Below, one piece after another: positions 33,169-39,945 of a stretch of DNA of 46,972 nucleotides. The notes beneath the pieces were generated by a model, which did not search any database, had not been told where the DNA came from, and saw only the letters and a list, made by a program, of their open reading frames with translations. Each line of letters begins with the position of its first letter. The stretch's first letter is position 1. The translations under genes and the position numbers were made by a program. Origin of the DNA: a virus. The stretch covers positions 1 to 46,972 of the IMG/VR virus record IMGVR_UViG_3300032265_000302; one strand, 5' to 3'.

Positions 33169-33537
33169 ATGCCAGTAGCAGCTACAGGATTTAAAAGATC
33201 GGATGGTACAGACCTTAATGGTCTTTTTTGGACATGGCAAGGTGACGTTGGTAGCCGTAACGTAACAGACTCTAACGGTAATTGCGGTTGGAACTGCGCA
33301 TGTAACGCATGTAATAGTGCTTGTAACTGTGCCTGCGGTAACTGTGACGCAGCTGACCTTGGCTTTGGTATTGTTACCGACTGGCGCATTAACTTGTTTG
33401 TTTCTGGCGCATATAATGGTGCGGGTATCCGTCATGATTCCCAAGAACAATCACTGGGGCACTTCAGATATAATCGTGTAAATTGCAATTGTAACTGTGC
33501 TTGTAATTGTAACTGTGCTTGTAATTGTAACTGTTAA
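33169..33537 (+). CDS. Cysteine-repeat protein, candidate substrate of the radical SAM enzyme
   Basis: This 122-residue protein has 17 Cys in two blocks. Block 1 (39-59) has eight: C39, C43, C45, C48, C52, C54, C56, C59. Block 2 (106-122) has Cys at every second residue (106, 108 and so on to 122) alternating with Asn or Ala (NCNCNCACNC), and Cys is the last residue. Residues 1-38 and 60-105 look like an ordinary small beta-rich domain (DLNGLFWTWQGDVGS; GIVTDWRINLFVSGAYNGAG). Block 2 is coded by an 18-bp tandem repeat. GGAGAAC precedes the start. It follows the S74 fibre by one base, so it is probably a late virion-linked product. A strand with all Cys on one face could bind metal, form disulphides, or be cross-linked; the downstream radical SAM/SPASM enzyme makes modification plausible. 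No known family recognised. Confidence 0.75.
   Translation: MPVAATGFKRSDGTDLNGLFWTWQGDVGSRNVTDSNGNCGWNCACNACNSACNCACGNCDAADLGFGIVTDWRINLFVSGAYNGAGIRHDSQEQSLGHFRYNRVNCNCNCACNCNCACNCNC
33493..33534 (+). repeat. 18-bp tandem repeat coding Asn-Cys-Ala-Cys-Asn-Cys
   Basis: AACTGTGCTTGTAATTGT occurs at 33493-33510 and 33511-33528 without mismatch, followed by the first six bases again. It codes the C-terminal Cys block. Confidence 0.92.
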
Positions 33538-33546
33538 GGAATAACA

Positions 33547-34686
33547 ATGTTAAAGATATTTAAAATACTTGTAACTGGTATTGAAGGTCAAGATGGGATT
33601 GGCATTAATAGTACAGTTAGAACTACAATGGGATATGATAAGACTAAACAAGAAATTTCTCTTTTAGTTGAAAAAGTTATTCTCCCAGAAGTTCCTACAG
33701 ATAAAAATGTAGTATTGCGTGACCCACATACTACAGCAACATTTACAACTCTCTTGAGCAGAACATTTACTCCTAGTGATTTTTCAAAGATTGGTGAACT
33801 TAAACGCTGGCAAGTGGATTATGATGTAATTAAAAATGAATTGGTTATATTTGATGCATATGAATATAGTCTAACTAAAATTACTGGTAGTCAATCTGCA
33901 CGAAAAATTGCTCGTTTTGTTAAAGAACGCTATAATCATGATTTAATTCCGTTATTTTCTGTAGATAATGTTTACCAATCTTCTACAGATTTTGATACTT
34001 CTGTATTAACATTTTGGGTAGATGAAGTAGGACTTGATATTAACGATACAATTCTTATTAATGATGCCGTTGATGCAACAACTGTAACACAGCAAGAAAA
34101 AGAATTCTGGATGGTTTATAATGTTAATACTAATGTAATTTTTGAAGTTCTAAATGATGATAATAAAATTGTCTCTTCCACCGCACAGAAATCAGCTAAA
34201 CCAGCTGCACTCATTGCGAACCCAGTTCCAATGGTTCCAATGAATCTGGACGAAGATAATACAACAGCTACTCACATTATCTCTGATGGTGGTAATCAAT
34301 ATAAAGTTTGTTTGCCTGTAGCAGATTCATATAAAATTAGAATTGCCTATCAACGCCATTTGCACGATTTATTACCAGATCAAACAAAAGGTCCTGGAAC
34401 AGCGAGAGATGCATCTAGAAAGATGCCTGTTAGATTTGATATTGACTGTGTTAATGGTGTTTGTAATAGAACTAGATCTGTATCTAAAGGATATGAACAC
34501 TCGAATCCAGATGCTTTATCTGCTGCATATGAGGAATCTCACGTTGCTGGTCCAAAACCTTCTTTAGTTGGCGTTGACCAATTTATTATTGCAACTCACG
34601 GATTAGTAGTAGGCGATTTTATTAAATTAAAATTAAACTTAGGTAATTTTAAATCATATGCTGAACTTTGGATCGAATTAACTTAA
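33547..34686 (+). CDS. Unknown 379-residue protein in the Cys-repeat island
   Basis: I do not recognise this protein. The start (MLKIFKILVTGIEGQDGIGI) and LPEVPTDKNVVLRDPHTTA are followed by a mixed alpha/beta body. Three Cys occur late, one in YKVCLPV and two in DIDCVNGVCNR, a C-x4-C pair. The C-terminus has FIIATHGLVVGDFIKLKLNL. AAGGAA precedes the start, nine bases after the Cys-repeat gene, so the two are almost certainly cotranscribed. It could be a virion protein that carries the Cys-repeat protein, or part of its processing. No signal peptide or membrane segment. Confidence 0.6.
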   Translation: MLKIFKILVTGIEGQDGIGINSTVRTTMGYDKTKQEISLLVEKVILPEVPTDKNVVLRDPHTTATFTTLLSRTFTPSDFSKIGELKRWQVDYDVIKNELVIFDAYEYSLTKITGSQSARKIARFVKERYNHDLIPLFSVDNVYQSSTDFDTSVLTFWVDEVGLDINDTILINDAVDATTVTQQEKEFWMVYNVNTNVIFEVLNDDNKIVSSTAQKSAKPAALIANPVPMVPMNLDEDNTTATHIISDGGNQYKVCLPVADSYKIRIAYQRHLHDLLPDQTKGPGTARDASRKMPVRFDIDCVNGVCNRTRSVSKGYEHSNPDALSAAYEESHVAGPKPSLVGVDQFIIATHGLVVGDFIKLKLNLGNFKSYAELWIELT

Positions 34687-34694
34687 CATAAATA
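34687..34694 (+). promoter_or_regulatory. T4-type late promoter candidate for the radical SAM operon
   Basis: CATAAATA ends 31 bases before the radical SAM start and one base off the T4 late consensus TATAAATA. Confidence 0.5.
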
Positions 34695-34724
34695 CATTAT
34701 TATCACTACATTATAAGGGTTTAC

Positions 34725-36203
34725 ATGAGTAATTTTAAGCTGGTACTAACAGGTGCCAATGACGTGAAGCAGATTTTGATTTATGATCCTATGACTTCTG
34801 AAATGTATTGGGAAGAGGGTGGTCAAAAACCCACTCTCGTCCATATTTCAGAAGGACTTGAATATAGTTTAAATAGCAAAGTATGGACACCTGCTAAAGT
34901 GACTAATCCTCACGACCCAGAACTGCATGGGAAAAAATCAAGAAAGCCAACAACACTAAAAATCACAATGGGATTAAAGTGCAACTATGCATGTTCCTAT
35001 TGTAACCAAGCGCATCAGCCACACGAGCAAGTTGGTGGTAAAGAAGATGCTGATGAGTTGATTGCAAAAATGAAAGCTAATTTTGAATTTGGCACTTATG
35101 ACAAATTCCGTCTAGAGTTTTGGGGTGGTGAACCATTAGTGTACTTTAAAACGCTAAAACCTTTAGCTGAGAAAGTTAAAAAGGTTTATCCTAATGCTCA
35201 ATTTATGATGGTTACCAATGGTTCTCTTTTAGATAGAGAGAAAATTGATTGGTTTAATCGTATGGGATTTTCAATTGGTATGTCACACGATGGACCTCTT
35301 CATGCTCAAAATCGTGGACCAGATCCATTAGATGAACCAAAAGCAAAAGACGCAGTTGTATATGCTCTTAAAACAATGGGACAGGGTAGATTTACATTTA
35401 ACTGCGTATTAACTCGTGAGAATGTTTCTATCGCAAAAGTTCGTGATTTTATTTGTGACAAACTAAATCGAAAAGATTTGGGTTATGAACATATTGAAGT
35501 AGATCAACGAGAGTTGCAAGTAACAACAGAAGAATTAATGTTACCATATGATGATTCTGGTATGGCTCACTCTTTACAGACTATTGATGAAAAGAAAGAA
35601 ACAGTTCATGCTTTGTTTTGGGAAACTATTGAAGCAAAGAATGCATTTAGTTGGACTGTTGATCAAAAAATTAAAGGATTCTTTGAATCTATTGTTTATG
35701 GTCGTCCAGCTGAAGTAGTTGGTCAGAAATGTGGTATGGATAAAGAAGATAATCTTGCCATTGATATGAAGGGTAATGTTACTACTTGTCAAAACACCTC
35801 GTCATTGACCAAACATAATATTGGCAATATTGAAGATATGGAAAATGTTAGATTAACCAATTCATATCATTGGTCCACTAGAGCAGAATGTCCTTCTTGC
35901 CCAGTTGTTCAGTTATGCCAAGGTGCTTGTTTATTCCTTGAAGATCAATACTGGTCAGCAGCATGCGAAAATTTATTTCACTATAACCTAGGACTGCTAG
36001 CTTCGTCATTATTCATTATGACTGATGGTTTAGTTTTAACTGAAATCCAAGGTGACAAGATTAGGTTTGATAATGTTAAATCTTACCCAGTTATTGACAT
36101 CGATTTTGTCAAATCTGGTGGTACTAAGAAGTCTTGGAAAGTACGTAAACCAATAAATATTCCAATTATCCAAGCTCCAGTGGTGGTTGGCGAGATTGAA
36201 TAA
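34725..36203 (+). CDS. Radical SAM/SPASM enzyme, RiPP-maturase-like
   Basis: This 492-residue enzyme has an N-terminal extension of about 75 residues, then the radical SAM core: CNYACSYC (Cys86, Cys90, Cys93) for the catalytic 4Fe-4S cluster, FWGGEPL (133-138) for SAM binding, and MVTNGSLL. A SPASM region follows with seven Cys at 336, 355, 389, 392, 398, 402 and 414 (QKCGM, VTTCQ, CPSC, LCQGAC, AACEN), able to hold two auxiliary clusters as in anaerobic sulfatase-maturing enzymes and sactipeptide synthases. Such enzymes modify Cys, Ser or peptide backbone by radical chemistry. No sulfatase is encoded here. The Cys-repeat protein two genes upstream is the best substrate candidate (inference). 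A late promoter motif precedes it and AAGGGT precedes the start. Confidence 0.88.
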   Translation: MSNFKLVLTGANDVKQILIYDPMTSEMYWEEGGQKPTLVHISEGLEYSLNSKVWTPAKVTNPHDPELHGKKSRKPTTLKITMGLKCNYACSYCNQAHQPHEQVGGKEDADELIAKMKANFEFGTYDKFRLEFWGGEPLVYFKTLKPLAEKVKKVYPNAQFMMVTNGSLLDREKIDWFNRMGFSIGMSHDGPLHAQNRGPDPLDEPKAKDAVVYALKTMGQGRFTFNCVLTRENVSIAKVRDFICDKLNRKDLGYEHIEVDQRELQVTTEELMLPYDDSGMAHSLQTIDEKKETVHALFWETIEAKNAFSWTVDQKIKGFFESIVYGRPAEVVGQKCGMDKEDNLAIDMKGNVTTCQNTSSLTKHNIGNIEDMENVRLTNSYHWSTRAECPSCPVVQLCQGACLFLEDQYWSAACENLFHYNLGLLASSLFIMTDGLVLTEIQGDKIRFDNVKSYPVIDIDFVKSGGTKKSWKVRKPINIPIIQAPVVVGEIE

Positions 36204-36517
36204 TGGCTTTCTTAGATTGTAAAATCTGGGAGATTAGGAAGTTTCCCAGATATGGTAAACAATATAATAGGTTTTGTATAGAAAATATAGTAGAATATAG
36301 TTCAGATACTAAGGTATACCAGAACAATAATGTTAATATACAAATACCTGAATTTGAATTGGTTGCAACACAGGAACAGCTAGAATTTGTTTATAAATAT
36401 AAAGATGAAATTATAGCAAGAAACATTCCAGTAATTGTAAATTCGCTAAATAATATTAAAGAAACGTGGTCTGTAGACCTCTTTAAAGCAAACTTTTTAA
36501 AATACCTGAATAGGTAA
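36203..36517 (+). CDS. Small unknown protein coupled to the radical SAM gene
   Basis: The 104-residue protein starts FLDCKIWEIRKFPRYGKQYN and is mixed alpha/beta with a helical C-terminus (FVYKYKDEIIARNIPVIV). Its ATG overlaps the radical SAM stop (TAATG), so the two are probably made together. A size of about 100 residues next to a radical SAM maturase would suit a substrate-recognition (RRE/PqqD-like) partner, but I see no diagnostic motif. Function unknown. Confidence 0.55.
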   Translation: MAFLDCKIWEIRKFPRYGKQYNRFCIENIVEYSSDTKVYQNNNVNIQIPEFELVATQEQLEFVYKYKDEIIARNIPVIVNSLNNIKETWSVDLFKANFLKYLNR

Positions 36518-36530
36518 GGAGAACCAAGAA

Positions 36531-37478
36531 ATGAACAAAAAACATGTAAAATGGGTTATCGCCCACGAGCCAATCGGTCTATTTTTAAAAGTAGCTGATA
36601 GCTTCGCAAAAGAAGTTAATGAACAAACTGGTGGACAGTTTGACATTGAAGTTCTTTCAATTACAGATTACTCTACCAAGTATAACGCTGGCAAGCCAGT
36701 TGGTAAGCAAGACCTAATGGAATTGATCAATAATGGCACTATCGAAATGAGCCATATCTACACTACTTGGTTAGCTGACTACAATAAAGATTTGAACGCA
36801 TTGGATCTACCATTCTTGTTCAAAGACCATGACCACGCTGATCGTGTTTTAGAAGGTGAAATTGGAACTACTCTATTAAATGATGTTTCCAAGCAATCAA
36901 ACATCAAGGCAATGTCATTCACTTACTCTGGTGGTTTCCGTGTTGTTCCTGCTAACTTTAAAGCAACTTCTGTTGAGTCTTTCACTCATCGTAAAGTTCG
37001 TACTAGCCGTAGCCCAGTTGCTATCGAAACATTTAAAGCACTTGGTGCTCAGCCAAATCATATGGTTCAGTTGGAGCAAATGAACGAAGCTGCTGATAAG
37101 AATATTATCTCTGCTGGTGAATCTACATACGTACGTATTTTCCCACTTGATCAAGATAAATCTTTCAAGTATATCAATGATACTGCTCATAGTTTGTTCT
37201 TGACTTCTATCATTATTAACCAGGACTTCTTCAAGTCTGTTGGTCTTGATGTTCAAGAAATTATGTCTAAAGCTGCATTTAATGCTGCTCGCAAAGAGCG
37301 TCGTGAATCAGTTGCTGATATTCCTAATATTCTTGCTGAGTGTGAAGCACGTGGCGTTGAAGTTGTTACAATGTCCGCTGAAGAAAAGGCTAAGTTTGAA
37401 GCTGTAACTTCTACAGTATACGAGAAGTTTGCTGATTACTTCACTCCAGGATTGGTTAAGAAGATTCAGTTACAGTAA
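36531..37478 (+). CDS. TRAP/DctP-type solute-binding protein lacking a signal peptide
   Basis: The 315-residue protein follows the DctP periplasmic receptor pattern: NALDLPFLFKDHDHADRVLE, then GFRVVPANFKATSVESF (Arg137), the KVRTSRSPVAIETFKALGAQ block (Arg157, normally the carboxylate-binding Arg) and a helical C-terminus. Normal receptors are exported; here the N-terminus (MNKKHVKWVIAHEPIGLFLK) has no hydrophobic signal sequence and the first strand already begins at about residue 5, so the protein should stay in the cytoplasm or go into the virion. No TRAP membrane subunits are nearby. AAGGAGAA precedes the start. A strong hairpin follows. Possible roles are small-molecule binding for the island, a virion decoration or an inactive scaffold. 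Confidence 0.75.
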   Translation: MNKKHVKWVIAHEPIGLFLKVADSFAKEVNEQTGGQFDIEVLSITDYSTKYNAGKPVGKQDLMELINNGTIEMSHIYTTWLADYNKDLNALDLPFLFKDHDHADRVLEGEIGTTLLNDVSKQSNIKAMSFTYSGGFRVVPANFKATSVESFTHRKVRTSRSPVAIETFKALGAQPNHMVQLEQMNEAADKNIISAGESTYVRIFPLDQDKSFKYINDTAHSLFLTSIIINQDFFKSVGLDVQEIMSKAAFNAARKERRESVADIPNILAECEARGVEVVTMSAEEKAKFEAVTSTVYEKFADYFTPGLVKKIQLQ

Positions 37479-37492
37479 TTAAAAACTGCTGA

Positions 37493-37499
37493 CTAAATA
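37493..37499 (+). promoter_or_regulatory. T4-type late promoter candidate before the PP-loop gene
   Basis: CTAAATA sits directly before the UUCG hairpin, 41 bases ahead of the PP-loop ATG. The hairpin begins where transcription would start. Confidence 0.4.
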
Positions 37500-37522
37500 G
37501 TGGGGAGCTTCGGCTCCCCACT
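37499..37522 (+). terminator. UUCG-loop hairpin terminator after the DctP-like gene
   Basis: A 10-bp perfect stem with a TTCG tetraloop (core GGGGAGC-TTCG-GCTCCCC), followed after three bases by ATTTT. The core stem is the same sequence as the gp32 terminator at 6066. The short T-tract means read-through is possible. Confidence 0.75.
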
Positions 37523-37540
37523 GCCATTTTGAAGGATATT

Positions 37541-38596
37541 ATGAAGCAGATTTTATTTTACAATAACGGATTTATTAAACAAGTTGTTCCACGTGAACCT
37601 GAGATTCTAAAAGATTATCTTGTTAACGAAGACTTGTTTTATTTTTATGATAAACATAAAATGAATCTTAATAATGTTTATGATAGAACAGGAAATGTTC
37701 CTCACTATCTAAACATGAAACCAAACTTACTACCAATACCAGATGCAACTGGATTCAATAAGTCTTTTGAGCAGGTCGTTAAAGAACGATGCTTTGAAAT
37801 ACTTTCTTTGGGTAAACGTATAAACGTAGTTTGGAGTGGCGGGATTGATAGTACGTTGGTTCTATTTGCATTAATTCATTATGCAAAGGACCCATCTTTA
37901 ATTACGGTTTATGGAACCTATAATTCAATTATGGAATGTGGGGAATTATTTGACAAGTATATTTTACCTACAGGGGTAAAACATAAAATTAAGATATCAT
38001 CAAAAAGAGATTTTGATGACTGTGGTGAAGATGAAATTTTTGTAACAGGATTCTTTGGAAACCAACTATTCGGTCCAACGGATGATTTTACCAGCAATAA
38101 AGTAAAAACTGATGTTTCATTTTTCCACCATCAGTTCACTGGCGATCCGCTAGATGATTATACTAAATACATAGATGCTGAGCTGCACGAGTTTATGTTA
38201 CCTTGCATTAAAGCAAGTCCCAAGAAAATTGAAACTCTCAGGGATTTACGCTGGTGGTTTATTTTTAATCTTGATTGGTATACAGCTGAGTATTCATCTA
38301 AAGTGAGCACTAAACAGGTAGACAACCAATATCACTTCTTCGGTACAGATGATTTTCAGCGTTATGTTTTAACCACTAAAGACCCATTCACTAAAGAAAC
38401 TGGAAATGCTTTAACCCATCGTTGGGTCATGCGTGAACTTATTGAAGAGTACAGCGGAGATAGTTACTATGCTTGGAACAAACCAAAAGGGGTTTCCAAC
38501 CTAGGAAACCCCGTACCAACATGGTTATTACTGTTAGAAGATTACAGTTTATTCTATCTTCCTAAAAATGCGTTTAACGTCCAAATCCAACCTTAA
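37541..38596 (+). CDS. PP-loop, asparagine-synthase-like ATP-dependent enzyme
   Basis: The 351-residue protein carries a PP-loop, VWSGGIDSTLVLFAL (SGGIDST at 99-105), which binds ATP as AMP plus pyrophosphate, and a second motif FVTGFFGNQLFGPTDD (168-183) resembling the GDELFGGY region of asparagine synthetases. It has no N-terminal glutaminase domain. In asparagine-synthase-like lasso cyclases and amidotransferases this domain activates a carboxylate; substrate here unknown. ATG 37541 is chosen because GAAGGA lies just upstream; a TTG at 37529 opens the same frame. It overlaps the oppositely oriented gene by 23 bases at its 3' end. Confidence 0.7.
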   Translation: MKQILFYNNGFIKQVVPREPEILKDYLVNEDLFYFYDKHKMNLNNVYDRTGNVPHYLNMKPNLLPIPDATGFNKSFEQVVKERCFEILSLGKRINVVWSGGIDSTLVLFALIHYAKDPSLITVYGTYNSIMECGELFDKYILPTGVKHKIKISSKRDFDDCGEDEIFVTGFFGNQLFGPTDDFTSNKVKTDVSFFHHQFTGDPLDDYTKYIDAELHEFMLPCIKASPKKIETLRDLRWWFIFNLDWYTAEYSSKVSTKQVDNQYHFFGTDDFQRYVLTTKDPFTKETGNALTHRWVMRELIEEYSGDSYYAWNKPKGVSNLGNPVPTWLLLLEDYSLFYLPKNAFNVQIQP

Positions 38597-39221
38597 TATT
38601 TAACGTTGCGTAGGTTTGAGTTTTGTCAAGGTTAGTTTCTATATAACGTAGCATGTGTCCTGGAGATACAAAAATTTCTCCAACCTTACCTTTAATTTGG
38701 AAACTTGCACCGACTAGATTCTGCGCAACATAATGACGAATTACATGTGCACCACCACGAGTATCTGCAAAATATGTTGGGGGAATATATTCTCCACCAT
38801 GCATTACTAAGGTAAATACTAAAGGAACGTGCTCATAGCAATGCAATGGAATATGTTCAAATGGTTGCTGGAACAATACATTACTACCAATAATTACTGG
38901 AGTATATTGCAGTTCTGTATTAAATTCTGGAAGATCTTGACAGATTGTATAGATAATCTCTTTGAGTTTTTCTACGTAAAGGTTATCTTCAACATTCATT
39001 AAATCTGCAATTTTTTCTGGATCAGCTGCACCTTCAGCAGAGATTTGGCTGATTAGATCGATAAACTCTTTATCGTTCCAGTTTAATCCATCCAGTTTGT
39101 CTGGGTTAATATCGAAACTTTTAAATGATGACGAAAATAGCTCTCGACTATCGGTGACTACTACTAAGTCTCCACTAGTCTTTGGGGTTTCTGCTTGAGG
39201 TTGTTCGGTTTGATTTTCCAT
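38574..39221 (-). CDS. Possible 2OG-Fe(II) oxygenase-type beta-helix protein
   Basis: The 215-residue protein has a disordered acidic N-terminus and a C-terminal half resembling phage 2OG-Fe(II) oxygenases: IPLHCYEHVPLVFTLVMHGG, TYFADTRGG, GEIFVSPGHMLRY and ETNLDKTQTYATLNIKVGF. The His pair near 127-131 and His189 could be metal ligands and the late strand order fits, but the canonical HxD dyad is not clear, so activity is uncertain. The ATG at 39221 has GGAG five bases upstream; an in-frame GTG lies six bases earlier. It is the only - strand gene in the region and is driven from the divergent gap at 39222-39341. Confidence 0.5.
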   Translation of the reverse strand: MENQTEQPQAETPKTSGDLVVVTDSRELFSSSFKSFDINPDKLDGLNWNDKEFIDLISQISAEGAADPEKIADLMNVEDNLYVEKLKEIIYTICQDLPEFNTELQYTPVIIGSNVLFQQPFEHIPLHCYEHVPLVFTLVMHGGEYIPPTYFADTRGGAHVIRHYVAQNLVGASFQIKGKVGEIFVSPGHMLRYIETNLDKTQTYATLNIKVGFGR

Positions 39222-39273
39222 AGTCACTCCATAATAGGGTTAAAATAAGTTCGCTTTCACGCAAATCTCATTA

Positions 39274-39280
39274 TATTTAG
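39274..39280 (-). promoter_or_regulatory. T4-type late promoter candidate for the oxygenase-like gene
   Basis: CTAAATA (then TAAT) on the - strand, 53 bases from the start of the - strand gene, paired with a + strand copy at 39294. Confidence 0.55.
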
Positions 39281-39293
39281 CGTTTCCAAATAT

Positions 39294-39301
39294 GATAAAT
39301 A
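39294..39301 (+). promoter_or_regulatory. T4-type late promoter candidate for the fibre operon
   Basis: GATAAATA on the + strand, with 41 bases from its last base to the first fibre gene start, the same distance as the promoter at 11702-11708. Confidence 0.6.
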
Positions 39302-39341
39302 AAGATGTAAATGGTTTTTATAAACATATTAGGGTTCAAGA

Positions 39342-39677
39342 ATGGCGACTATAAGCAACCTTTTTGTTGATGCTGGCAGTGACTATAGTAATATAATTAC
39401 AGTATCCGCCACCAATGGACAAGCGTTAAATTTAACAGGATATACAGTGGCTTCTCAGATGAGAAAGTCATATGGATCAACAACTGTATATAATTTTGCA
39501 CCATCCCTATATGATGCACCGAATGGAAAAGTTCGCTTACAATTAAGTGCATCTACATCGTCATCAATCCCAGCTGGACGTTGGCTTTACGATGTTGAGA
39601 TAACTTCTCCATCAGGATCTAAGACTAGGGTGGTAGAGGGAATAGTTACAATAACCCCAGAAATAACGAGGGAATAA
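39342..39677 (+). CDS. Small beta-sandwich fibre-associated protein
   Basis: The 111-residue protein has LFVDAGSDYSNIITVSATNG, LNLTGYTVASQMRKSYGSTT, then IPAGRWLYDVEITSPSG. This LTGYT...QMRK...GRWLYDVEI pattern is common in small phage tail-fibre-region proteins and resembles the N-terminal domain of BppU baseplate proteins. AGGG precedes the start; three bases separate it from the next gene. Likely connects fibres to the baseplate. Confidence 0.7.
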   Translation: MATISNLFVDAGSDYSNIITVSATNGQALNLTGYTVASQMRKSYGSTTVYNFAPSLYDAPNGKVRLQLSASTSSSIPAGRWLYDVEITSPSGSKTRVVEGIVTITPEITRE

Positions 39678-39679
39678 TA

Positions 39680-39931
39680 ATGGCAGATACACTAGCTGTT
39701 ATAACCCCCGATGAGTCATTATCTGTTGCAGTTTCGGAAGGTGTTCTTACACTTTCATCGACAAACTTAGCTGCACCTGCTTATGTTGAATCTATGTCAA
39801 ATATCGCCGATGTCGATATTACTACAAATGGTAAAGTAGACGGGTCAATACTAGTTTACAAAACCACCACAAATAAATGGACATCTTCCACTACGCTAGA
39901 TGCGCAGAACATGGAAGGTGGAGAATTTTAA
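39680..39931 (+). CDS. Small fibre linker protein
   Basis: The 83-residue protein has IADVDITTNGKVDGSILVYK, then TTNKWTSSTTLDAQNMEGGEF at the C-terminus (KVDGS...LVYxTxTxKW). A similar linker segment recurs in fibre proteins of marine T4-like phages. Its C-terminal NMEGGEF resembles the NIDGGTY end of the long fibre gene that follows, suggesting a shared tip or joint. GAGGG precedes the start. Confidence 0.65.
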   Translation: MADTLAVITPDESLSVAVSEGVLTLSSTNLAAPAYVESMSNIADVDITTNGKVDGSILVYKTTTNKWTSSTTLDAQNMEGGEF

Positions 39932-39945
39932 CGGAGAAATAAAAG

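Noticed and set aside
33147-33450. - strand open frames opposite the Cys-repeat gene
   Set aside because: The + frame has a ribosome site, fits its neighbours and shows codon-phased repeats; the opposite frames do not.
33493-33534. CRISPR-like or regulatory reading of the short repeats
   Set aside because: The 18-bp unit is directly tandem with no spacers and is in phase with the coding frame.
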